From Bacteroidales bacterium (GTDB taxonomy: Bacteria > Bacteroidota > Bacteroidia > Bacteroidales > Tenuifilaceae), in the NCBI GenBank assembly GCA_025361485.1, contig JANYLA010000045.1:1-39494 (forward strand): a stretch of DNA of 39,494 nt. The letters run 5' to 3'. The translations under genes and the position numbers were made by a program. Below the pieces are notes generated by a model. The model was not told the origin of the DNA, did no database searches, and worked only from the letters and a program-made list of their open reading frames with translations. Shown one piece after another: positions 9,081 to 16,963 of the stretch (positions within the stretch are counted from its first letter, which is position 1; every line of letters starts with the position of its first letter).

Positions 9081-9905
9081 ATGAAACTAAGAATTTTAAT
9101 CCTTTGTTTTTTTATCTTACAATTTACCGCTAAAGCGCAGGAGGAGAGCAAATCTAAATTTGCTAAAGCCATTGAGGATAACTCCTACTTTATCGAGGAG
9201 GCTTATAATCAGGAGGATGGCGTAGTGCAGCACATCAGCAACGGTTACCGTACGCTAAAGCCAACCAAAGATTTTGGCTACTCATTCACCCAAGAATGGC
9301 CCGTTTTTAGCCAGAAGCATCAGTTTAGCTATACCATTGGCTATTCGTGGTTGAACTCCAATGCTGTTAACGGCATTCCCGATTTTCTGCTAAACTACCG
9401 CTATCAGCTAACCGGTCACGACGATTTTTTGACTATAGCCCCACGTTTTTCCCTCATATTACCCACGGGCGATGAGAAAAAAGGGTTAGGAAATGGTGTT
9501 TTGGGCTATCAATTCAATCTTCCCATAAGCAAAAGGCTTACAGAAGGCTTAGCTTTCCACGCCAATATAGGTTATACTTTTTTGCCTGGCGTAAAGAGTA
9601 CCGATACCAACGGCGATGAGGTTAAGAATACCAATTCGAGTATCAACCTTGGCGGTAGCCTAATATGGTTAGCCACTGCTAAGCTGAATATTATGCTCGA
9701 AGGGGTACACTACATTTCGCGCGAAGCCAATGCAAGCAACAAGATGGAAAATTCTCAGCTAACTATTATTAGCCCTGGCTTTAGGTATGCCATTGATGTG
9801 AAAAGTCTGCAAATAGTTCCTGGTTTTGCTGTGCCCATCACCTTTCAGGATGGCAAATCCAACGCAGGGTTATTCTTTTACCTCTCATTCGAACATCCAT
9901 TTTAA
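9081..9905 (+). CDS. Outer-membrane beta-barrel, phenol-degradation MetA-like transporter family
   Basis: The 274-residue exported protein has a signal peptide at residues 1-19 ending in AKAQ and ends in Phe. The strands FLTIAPRFSLILPTGDEKK and GVLGYQFNLPISKRL, and later IWLATAKLNIMLEG, resemble the MetA-pathway transporter-like barrels (a Pfam family of putative outer-membrane channels). The substrate is not known. It sits between CheW (3 bp gap) and a chemoreceptor (24 bp gap), so it is made together with chemosensory proteins. The barrel is well supported; the family assignment is from general pattern. Confidence 0.7.
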   Translation: MKLRILILCFFILQFTAKAQEESKSKFAKAIEDNSYFIEEAYNQEDGVVQHISNGYRTLKPTKDFGYSFTQEWPVFSQKHQFSYTIGYSWLNSNAVNGIPDFLLNYRYQLTGHDDFLTIAPRFSLILPTGDEKKGLGNGVLGYQFNLPISKRLTEGLAFHANIGYTFLPGVKSTDTNGDEVKNTNSSINLGGSLIWLATAKLNIMLEGVHYISREANASNKMENSQLTIISPGFRYAIDVKSLQIVPGFAVPITFQDGKSNAGLFFYLSFEHPF

Positions 9906-9929
9906 AATAATAACTTAAACATATAGGTC

Positions 9930-11576
9930 ATGAAAAACTTGAAAATTTCACAGAAACTAATCGTTAGCTTCTTTATCGTTATCGCACTTTTCGTAATGGT
10001 ATCGGCTTACCAGCTCTATGAGCAGAAGCATTTAGCTAAACTTCAGGATGAAGGGGCAACACGCTCCAATGCGCTAACCTATGCCAAAGAGATTGAGGCC
10101 ATGGGAACAAAGCTATACCAAGTTGTTGCCGATGCGGTAATCAATCGGCATCTCGATGAAACGCAAAAAACATGGAATGAGGCTAAAGCCGATGCCAATG
10201 GCGATTTAGCTAACCTTGGAAAGGTAGTTGATACCGATGTGGAACGCGCTTGGCTTAGGGAGTGCGAGGAGCATATCAAGGAGTTTACTTCACTTTTCGA
10301 GAACGAGATGTTACCCTTGCTAAAGGCAGATGGCTCCATGGAGGAAATTGCCAAAGTGGATGCAAAATTTGATGAGATTATTACAGGTCTAGCAGTTCCT
10401 GTGAACAAAATGGTTGCATCGATACAGGCTGAGAATAATGCAGCCGATGCACTTTTCGACTCAACGATAACTCAGGTATTCTCAGTTTCGATTATTGTAA
10501 ATATCTTGGCTGTAGCCATTGCCATTGTATTCACCATTATTCTCGTAAACCTAATTGCCAAACCTTTAGCCAAAGGGGTAACTTTTGCCAAGGAGATATC
10601 GGAGGGTAATCTTTTAGCAACGCTAGAAATCGACCAGAAGGATGAGGTTGGCGTTTTAGCCAATGCGCTACAGGAGATGGTTGAAAAACTAAAAGATATA
10701 ATAGGCAATGTAATTACTGGCTCCGATAATATTGCTTCGGCAAGCCAGCAGATGAGTAGTACTTCACAACAACTTTCTCAAGGTGCTAACGAATCGGCTG
10801 CATCGGTTGAGCAGGTTTCCTCTACCATGGAGGAGATGTCGTCTAATATCGAGCAGAATAGCCAGAACGCAACGCACACCGAAAAAATATCAGTATTGGC
10901 CTATGATGGAATGAAAGAGATGGTCAACCAATCGGCTCAGGCTGTAGAAGCGAATAGAACAATAGCTGATAAGATTAAAATCATCAACGATATTGCTTTC
11001 CAAACCAATATCCTTGCCCTTAACGCAGCGGTTGAGGCAGCTCGTGCAGGGGAACAGGGTAGGGGATTTGCTGTAGTTGCTGCCGAGGTTCGTAAGCTTG
11101 CTGAGCGCAGCAAAATTGCCGCCGATGAAATTGTTTCATTATCGGTAAAGAGCCTTAAACTTGCCGAAGGGGTTGGCAAAAAGATGAATGATATAATGCC
11201 TGAGATTGAGAAAACAACACGTATGGTTCAGGAGATATCGGCTGCCAGTGCTGAACAAACCAATGGCGCAACTCAAATTAACGGTGCCATTCAGCAGATG
11301 AATACGGTTACGCAACAAAACGCATCGGCTAGCGAGGAGTTATCATCTAGCGCCGAGGAGCTGGCTAGCCAAGCGGAACAGCTAAAGGATATTATTTCAT
11401 TCTTTCAGGTTGAAAGGGTTAGCTCAGCAAAGCATTTTAGTAGGGTGGAGAATGTGAAAAAAGAGGTGGTTAAAAAACACACTTATGCAGTTCCAACCAA
11501 AAAATCATCGATAAAGAATGCTGACGGTGTTGAGTTGCATCTACATGACAATGACCATGCGTTTGAAAAATACTAA
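9930..11576 (+). CDS. Methyl-accepting chemotaxis protein with four-helix-bundle sensor
   Basis: The 548-residue chemoreceptor has TM1 at about residues 10-31, an all-helical periplasmic sensor at 32-185, TM2 at about 186-212, HAMP at 212-262 and the signalling coiled coil to about 500. The sensor pattern matches the 4HB_MCP type. The tip contains [20 protein letters not shown], nearly the same as in the first receptor. Likely methylation helices include [16 protein letters not shown]. The tail [16 protein letters not shown] is similar to the other receptor's tail and ends in AFEKY, a possible tether for CheR or CheB. Ligand unknown. It is the last gene of a CheW-barrel-receptor unit closed by a strong terminator. 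Confidence 0.95.
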   Translation: MKNLKISQKLIVSFFIVIALFVMVSAYQLYEQKHLAKLQDEGATRSNALTYAKEIEAMGTKLYQVVADAVINRHLDETQKTWNEAKADANGDLANLGKVVDTDVERAWLRECEEHIKEFTSLFENEMLPLLKADGSMEEIAKVDAKFDEIITGLAVPVNKMVASIQAENNAADALFDSTITQVFSVSIIVNILAVAIAIVFTIILVNLIAKPLAKGVTFAKEISEGNLLATLEIDQKDEVGVLANALQEMVEKLKDIIGNVITGSDNIASASQQMSSTSQQLSQGANESAASVEQVSSTMEEMSSNIEQNSQNATHTEKISVLAYDGMKEMVNQSAQAVEANRTIADKIKIINDIAFQTNILALNAAVEAARAGEQGRGFAVVAAEVRKLAERSKIAADEIVSLSVKSLKLAEGVGKKMNDIMPEIEKTTRMVQEISAASAEQTNGATQINGAIQQMNTVTQQNASASEELSSSAEELASQAEQLKDIISFFQVERVSSAKHFSRVENVKKEVVKKHTYAVPTKKSSIKNADGVELHLHDNDHAFEKY

Positions 11577-11595
11577 CTTAAATTTGAAAGAAATG

Positions 11596-11640
11596 GAATT
11601 AGCATACCTCAATCAAGTATGCTAATTCTATTGATTTTTT
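11596..11640 (+). terminator. Rho-independent terminator after the second receptor
   Basis: A perfect 12 bp stem pairs GAATTAGCATAC with GTATGCTAATTC around a 9 nt loop. A T-run follows at 11635-11640. It lies 19 bp after the receptor stop and ends the CheW-barrel-receptor unit. Confidence 0.88.
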
Positions 11641-11731
11641 ATTTCGATAACATTAATTGATAAAATTTGTTTCAAGGTTCTATAAAGCATTAACTTGAAA
11701 ACTTATTATTTGGAAAAAGAACCGTTTAGAT

Positions 11732-11755
11732 AGTAAGCATTGCGTACTACTTACT
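11732..11755. promoter_or_regulatory. Possible operator dyad before the hybrid kinase
   Basis: AGTAAG and CTTACT form 6-bp inverted arms around 12 bp, 32 bp before the ATG of the hybrid kinase. Short dyads like this occur by chance in AT-rich DNA, so the call is weak. Confidence 0.2.
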
Positions 11756-11787
11756 TGTATTCTCAGTAACTGTAAATATTGAAGCTG

Positions 11788-14700
11788 ATGAAAAAGATAT
11801 CGTTTCCCATTGACTTTGGAATGGCTTTGAAAGTCTCAGTTATTTATGTTTGTATAAGTTTGGTTTATATTTTATTATCTGATTATTTGGTAACTTCAAT
11901 ATTTACTGAACTGCAAACTATAAGAACTATTAGCATATTTAAAGGATGGGGGTTTGTAATTCTGTCTGGAGTTATAATCTACTTATTGATAATACGATTA
12001 CAAAGAATTGCTGATGATACCGAGGAACGTTTTTTGTTATTAGCCGATTTAACCATTGAAGGGATTGTATTACATAAAAATGGAATTGTTATTGATGTTA
12101 ATGATGCATTTCTAGACTTATCAGGCTTTAAACGGAAAGAGGTAATAGGTAAAAACCTAATCGACATTTTTATTAAGGAGGATTATAGACTTATATGTAG
12201 CGAAAATGTAAAATCGCAAAATACTGAACCCTATGAGGTTCAGGCTGTAAAAAAGAATGGACAAGAGTTTTGGATACAAATAATTGGTAAGCCATATCGT
12301 TTCTTTGGCAAAAAAGCTAGAGTAGCTGCTATTCGTGATATTTCGCAGCAAAAAGCTGCTGAGGATAAGTTGAGGAGTAATGAATTATTTCAGAGGACCA
12401 TCATTGAGAATGAACCCGAATGTATAAAAATACTTGGACCCAATGGCGACCTAAGGTATATGAATCCTGCAGGGTTAAAAATGATTGAGGTTGATGATCT
12501 AGAGTTAGTCAAAGGGAAATGTGTTTACCCTATGATTTTAAAGGAGCATCGCGAAGCATTTATCGACTTAACCAATAGAGTTTTTAAAGGGGAGCAGGGT
12601 ACTCTTCAATTCCTGATGATGGGAGTTAAAGGAAGAAAGCTTTGGTTAGAGACAAAAGCAGTTCCACTTTTCGATAATCAAGGTAATGTAGAATCATTAC
12701 TTGGAATTACCCAAAATATAACAATCAGAAAACATGCCGAGGACACTATAAAAAATAGCGAGAAGAAGTACAGGCTTCTATTCGAGAACATGACCACAGG
12801 TTTTGCACTTCACGATATTATTTGTGATGAGGATGGAAAGCCAGTTAATTATAGATATTTAGAAGCAAACCCAGCATTCGAAAAATTAACAGGTATTAAA
12901 TTAGCTGATGTAGTTGGCAAAACCATTAAAGAAGTCCTCCCTCACATTGAGCCTTATTGGATAGACGTTTTTGGGAAGGTTGCCTTAACGGGTGAATCGA
13001 TTTCCTACGAGAATTTTGTAGCTGAAATTGGAAAGTATTTTGATACTTGGGTTTTTTCGCCACAAAAAGGCCAATTTGCAGTGGTATTCAACGATATTAC
13101 GATTCGCAAGAAAGCTGAAAAAACGTTAGCAGAACAAGAAAAAATTCTATCCCTTATTTCCGATAGTACGCCTTTAATAATGATATTAGTTGATGCAGAA
13201 TACAAGATAATTAAGGTAAACCAAACTGCTTTAAATATTTCTGAGAGATCCGAGCCTCAAGTACACAAACAAGGTCCTGGGCATATCATTAATTGTTTGA
13301 ATGCCAAATATGACAAAAGGGGTTGTGGATTTAGTCCAAATTGCTCGCTCTGTCCCCTTAGAACTGCAGTGAATAATACATTAGCAACCCGTGAAGGAAT
13401 GCATAAGATTGAATCTAAAATATTGATGGGGCAAGATGAAAATGTGTTCGAGCGGGATGTTTTAATTACTACAGAATTTATTCAAATTGACGATCAACCA
13501 TCTGTTTTAATATTTATTGATGATATCACTGAAAGAATTCAGATGCAAAATGTGCTAAAGGAAAAATCAGATATACTTCTAAAGGCACAGCAAATGGGTA
13601 AGATGGGCGAGTTTTACTATGACTTTAGAACCAAAAGATTTAAACTCTCTCCTAGCTTAAAGCAAATTCTTAACGTAAGTACTGACTTTATAACTTACGA
13701 TGAGATGATTGATAGCATTTCAGACGAGGATACTCAAGAATTCAAAATTAACTTAGATAATTCTGCCTTATACAACGAAAAATTCAGTTCATACTTTAGG
13801 CGAGTTAGAGAGGATGGTGCAATTCAGTTTTTATATAGTCTTGGTGAGGTCGAATTTGATAAAGACAATAAATCACTAAAACTATTTGGAATCATTAATG
13901 ATATTACGGAACAAAAACAGGCTGAAGTTCAACTGAGAGTGATTAACTATGATCTACTAGCGGCAGAGGAAGCGCTGAGAACAAATAATGAAGCATTGAG
14001 AGATAATCTTGCTGAACTTGAAGAGGCAATGCAAAAAGCTGAGGAGAGTGACCGACTAAAATCATCATTCCTTGCTAATATGTCGCATGAGATTCGGACT
14101 CCCATGAATGCCATAATGGGTTTTGCCGATTTATTGGATATGGAGGATGCACCCTTTGATAAAAGAAAGAAATTCACGAGAACCATTAGAGAACGAACAA
14201 AGGATTTACTCAACATCATCAATGATCTTTTGGATATATCAAGAATTGAATCACAATCGCTTAGAATAGTTGAAACATCAGGTAATATTAATAATATACT
14301 CCAGAATATTACTGAATTTTTCCGGATTAAAAACGAAGAGATTTTTTCTAAACCAATTACTTTTAATCTAGTTAACGATTTACAAAATGACGAAAATTTT
14401 ATAATTGCTGATTTTGAAAGGATAAAACAAATATTGATCAACCTAATAGAGAATGCATTCAAGTTCACTGAATCAGGAACTATTACACTTAGGTGCAAAC
14501 TTAAGGATAAAGAGACTCTGCTATTTTCAGTTGAGGATACTGGTATCGGTATTCCATTGAATAAACTTAATTTGGTTTTTGAACGATTTCGGCAAGTGGA
14601 TGAATCCCGACTAACTCGAGAGTACGGGGGAGCAGGTTTAGGACTATCCATTTGCAAAGGCATTATTGAGCTAATTCATGGGAAAATATGGGCTGAATCA

Positions 14701-15171
14701 GAGTTTGGAAAAGGTTCAACATTTTACTTCACTTTACCCTATAATCAATCTCCTGAGGTTAAATTAGAAGCCAAAGAAAGTTCAAAAAGAAAACACGATT
14801 TTCGGAGCAAAACAATTCTAATTGTTGAGGATACACCAACGAATATGGAATATCTTCACGAATTACTTGAAATATCAGGAGTAATTATTATTAGCGCTGA
14901 GAATGGGAGGGTTGCCATGGAGAAGTTCTATAAGCACCCTGAAATTGACCTTGTTTTGATGGATATTAGGCTTCCAGATTCAAATGGATTTGATTTAACG
15001 AAAAGAATGCTTGCCGAGCGCTCAGAAATAAAGGTAATCGCTCAAACGGCTTATGCCTCAAGCGAAGATATGCAAAAGTGTTTAGAGGTTGGCTGTGTCG
15101 ATTTTATTGCAAAACCAATTAACAAGGACGTTCTACATGATATAATAGAAAAATATATAAGAAACTGTTAA
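11788..15171 (+). CDS. Hybrid sensor histidine kinase with several PAS domains and receiver
   Basis: The protein has 1,127 residues from the ATG at 11788 (an in-frame TTG lies 9 bp earlier). Two membrane helices are at about residues 15-32 and 52-70 with little between them. About five PAS-like domains span 80-720. The fourth, near residues 445-590, has a Cys motif, GCGFSPNCSLCPLR, preceded by another Cys. A coiled coil leads to HisKA with NMSHEIRTPMNA (His near 767). The ATPase domain has NLIENAFKF, DTGIGI and GAGLGLS. A receiver at about 1010-1120 has LMDIRLP. It would autophosphorylate and pass phosphate to its own receiver; no HPt protein other than CheA is nearby. It converges with the minus-strand receiver gene, their stop codons overlapping. 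Confidence 0.93.
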   Translation: MKKISFPIDFGMALKVSVIYVCISLVYILLSDYLVTSIFTELQTIRTISIFKGWGFVILSGVIIYLLIIRLQRIADDTEERFLLLADLTIEGIVLHKNGIVIDVNDAFLDLSGFKRKEVIGKNLIDIFIKEDYRLICSENVKSQNTEPYEVQAVKKNGQEFWIQIIGKPYRFFGKKARVAAIRDISQQKAAEDKLRSNELFQRTIIENEPECIKILGPNGDLRYMNPAGLKMIEVDDLELVKGKCVYPMILKEHREAFIDLTNRVFKGEQGTLQFLMMGVKGRKLWLETKAVPLFDNQGNVESLLGITQNITIRKHAEDTIKNSEKKYRLLFENMTTGFALHDIICDEDGKPVNYRYLEANPAFEKLTGIKLADVVGKTIKEVLPHIEPYWIDVFGKVALTGESISYENFVAEIGKYFDTWVFSPQKGQFAVVFNDITIRKKAEKTLAEQEKILSLISDSTPLIMILVDAEYKIIKVNQTALNISERSEPQVHKQGPGHIINCLNAKYDKRGCGFSPNCSLCPLRTAVNNTLATREGMHKIESKILMGQDENVFERDVLITTEFIQIDDQPSVLIFIDDITERIQMQNVLKEKSDILLKAQQMGKMGEFYYDFRTKRFKLSPSLKQILNVSTDFITYDEMIDSISDEDTQEFKINLDNSALYNEKFSSYFRRVREDGAIQFLYSLGEVEFDKDNKSLKLFGIINDITEQKQAEVQLRVINYDLLAAEEALRTNNEALRDNLAELEEAMQKAEESDRLKSSFLANMSHEIRTPMNAIMGFADLLDMEDAPFDKRKKFTRTIRERTKDLLNIINDLLDISRIESQSLRIVETSGNINNILQNITEFFRIKNEEIFSKPITFNLVNDLQNDENFIIADFERIKQILINLIENAFKFTESGTITLRCKLKDKETLLFSVEDTGIGIPLNKLNLVFERFRQVDESRLTREYGGAGLGLSICKGIIELIHGKIWAESEFGKGSTFYFTLPYNQSPEVKLEAKESSKRKHDFRSKTILIVEDTPTNMEYLHELLEISGVIIISAENGRVAMEKFYKHPEIDLVLMDIRLPDSNGFDLTKRMLAERSEIKVIAQTAYASSEDMQKCLEVGCVDFIAKPINKDVLHDIIEKYIRNC

Positions 15172-15551
15172 TTTGCTTGTTTGAAGCAAAGATCATCTAT
15201 CGTTTTTTTTAAACCCTCAATGGAATATGGTTTGGTGATTAGCTGATTAAATCCAATGTCGTTGTAATCCTTAAAAAAAACATCTGGATTATATGCTGTA
15301 ACGGCGATGATTGGAATATTCTTTTTTGGGTAGTTAAATTTCTCGCGGATATACCTCGTAGTTTCAACTCCATTCATTACAGGCATTTCAATGTCCATGA
15401 GGATTATATCTAAATCTTCTCGGTGTAGAATTTCAATGGCTTCCTTGCCATTTTGAGCTTCGAAGCAATATTTTGAAAATCTTTTAATAACCTCTTTTAA
15501 TAGCATTCGATTAATAAAAATATCATCGACAATCAATATCCTGTAATCCAT
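15168..15551 (-). CDS. Stand-alone CheY-like receiver domain
   Basis: The 127-residue protein starts at the ATG at 15551; a GTG at 15599 would add 16 unconvincing residues. It is a bare receiver with D9/D10, phosphorylated D53 in ILMDIEMP, and Lys in ITKPYS. The pattern resembles receivers of hybrid kinases, such as that of its convergent neighbour, so it may take phosphate by way of that kinase. Its stop overlaps the hybrid kinase stop in the tetramer TTAA at 15168-15171. It lies 50 bp downstream of the Crp/Fnr-type gene on the same strand, probably in one operon. Confidence 0.9.
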   Translation of the reverse strand: MDYRILIVDDIFINRMLLKEVIKRFSKYCFEAQNGKEAIEILHREDLDIILMDIEMPVMNGVETTRYIREKFNYPKKNIPIIAVTAYNPDVFFKDYNDIGFNQLITKPYSIEGLKKTIDDLCFKQAN

Positions 15552-15601
15552 AGTTTTTTTATTCTTATCAATGTAGGTTTTTAAAGTTAAATAACACACA
15601 A

Positions 15602-16294
15602 TTATCCTAACCTACTTAATGTTTGAATAATTTTGGGGCTAAGAATCGATATTGTATTACGTTCAATATCGATTATCTTATCGTGCTTAAACTCTGAAAG
15701 AGTTCTAATAATACTTTCCTTTGTTGTACCTGCAAGTTCTGCAAGTTCTTGGCGAGTTAATGGAAAGGTAAATGTTTCGGTTTTATAGATAGTTTCTGAA
15801 AAGTAAATAATGATATCAGCTACTCTGCCTGGTAATTGCTTATAAAGTAAGCTTGAAAGTTTATCAATCATCAGAATGTTACTTCGGCTTATTTGGGCAA
15901 TAAGCTCCAATCCTAAAACACCATTATTGCCTATAATCTCTTTAAAAATATTGGTATCAATAAATGAAACTACTGTGGGTTCAAGAGCCGTAACCGAATA
16001 GTTGTAAAAATCGCTTCCAAAAACGGAACTACTTCCAATAAATCGACCAGGGCCCTCAATATTGAGTATTAAGTTTTTTCCCTTGCGCATCTCTTTGGAT
16101 ATCTTAACGAGACCCGATTTTATGAATATAATGTGAGACACTCTAGAGTTTTGCTTAATGATAGTATTGCGTGGTGAGTACTCAACCTGATTTGAGTTTA
16201 TATTGAGTAAGTCAAGCTCCGAATCGCTAAGATAATGGCTTAGAGGATTCGAAATGATTGACATATCATCAGGGTTAGCGATAGAGTTCTCCAT
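15602..16294 (-). CDS. Crp/Fnr-family transcriptional regulator
   Basis: The 230-residue protein has an N-terminal cyclic-nucleotide-binding-like beta barrel (residues 20-130), a dimer helix (about 130-155) and a C-terminal winged helix. The last contains LTRQELAELAGTTKESIIRT, with the Glu and Arg used by Crp-type recognition helices. There is no Cys at all, which excludes an FNR-type iron-sulphur cluster. The GE...RSA cAMP cassette is not recognisable, so the effector is unknown. It is read divergently from the core chemosensory operon, and the gap between them holds a TGAT-N4-ATCA site. It probably controls itself, the operon, or both. Confidence 0.92.
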   Translation of the reverse strand: MENSIANPDDMSIISNPLSHYLSDSELDLLNINSNQVEYSPRNTIIKQNSRVSHIIFIKSGLVKISKEMRKGKNLILNIEGPGRFIGSSSVFGSDFYNYSVTALEPTVVSFIDTNIFKEIIGNNGVLGLELIAQISRSNILMIDKLSSLLYKQLPGRVADIIIYFSETIYKTETFTFPLTRQELAELAGTTKESIIRTLSEFKHDKIIDIERNTISILSPKIIQTLSRLG

Positions 16295-16326
16295 TATAGA
16301 TAGGTTTTTTGTAAATTTAATAAAAT

Positions 16327-16344
16327 ATCATGATTCAATATGAT
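16327..16344. promoter_or_regulatory. Inverted repeat ATCAT-N8-ATGAT in the divergent promoter region
   Basis: Five-base arms flank 8 bp, 33 bp upstream of the Crp/Fnr-type start. It may be a second regulator site. Alone it is weak evidence. Confidence 0.25.
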
Positions 16345-16365
16345 GATTTAATGTTTTTTAATCGA

Positions 16366-16377
16366 TGATTAATATCA
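16366..16377. promoter_or_regulatory. Candidate Crp/Fnr-type operator TGAT-N4-ATCA
   Basis: The 12-mer TGATTAATATCA matches the core of the Fnr-type consensus TTGAT-N4-ATCAA except for the outermost base on each side. It lies 72 bp from the regulator's start and 131 bp before the first gene of the core chemosensory operon. A near -7 element, TTCTTTTG, is at 16411-16418 on the plus strand. Control in both directions is plausible but unproven. Confidence 0.4.
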
Positions 16378-16507
16378 CCTATTATTTAAACTTAATAATG
16401 AAAGAAACACTTCTTTTGTAATAAAATCAATTATAAATTTGAGGTTAATTACTATTTCTATCATTTAGTTTAAATTAGTCAATAATATTCTATTAATCCC
16501 TTCAAAA

Positions 16508-16879
16508 ATGGATAACAAAAATTCAATCTTAATTGTAGATGATTCTTCAACTAACCTTGTTTTGCTTGAGGCGATACTTCAGGAGGAAGGGTATAAAACT
16601 TTTACCGCATTAAATGCTAAAGAGGCTTATATTAGCATCGAAAGATATAAACCTGATCTAATACTCCTCGATCTATTAATGCCCCAAGTAAGTGGCTTTG
16701 AAATTCTTGAAAAGTTAAAGGCATTTCCTTCAACCTCTGAAATACCTGTTATTGTAGTTTCTGCAGTAAATACAAAAGAAAATATTGAATTGTGTAAAGA
16801 ACTTGGTGCATCCGATTTTTTTTCCAAACCAATTGATATTCCTGTATTTCTATCAAGGTTAAAGGATTTTATTTTATAG
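16508..16879 (+). CDS. Stand-alone CheY-like receiver domain, first gene of core chemosensory operon
   Basis: The 123-residue single receiver has D11/D12, phosphorylated D55 in LILLDLLMP, a Ser in VVSAV at the switch position and Lys in FSKPID. It has no output domain. It lies 84 bp before the coiled-coil protein with a CheZ-like motif, and could be that protein's substrate. The second receiver of this operon (19141-19506) looks closer to a standard CheY, so this one may compete for phosphate or act on a different target. The receiver fold is secure; the role is inference. Confidence 0.9.
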   Translation: MDNKNSILIVDDSSTNLVLLEAILQEEGYKTFTALNAKEAYISIERYKPDLILLDLLMPQVSGFEILEKLKAFPSTSEIPVIVVSAVNTKENIELCKELGASDFFSKPIDIPVFLSRLKDFIL

Positions 16880-16963
16880 CCATAACCATTGTTTTATTAC
16901 AAAAAAACAATACGAACTGTTTATATAATCGATTAGCTGATTGTTAAACATAAAGATTTTGCG

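Noticed and set aside
13947-14663. Open frame of 238 codons on the minus strand inside the hybrid kinase
   Set aside because: It lies wholly opposite the well-conserved HisKA and ATPase coding sequence and its product is Ser-rich with no recognisable domain; it is a by-product of codon use in the real gene.
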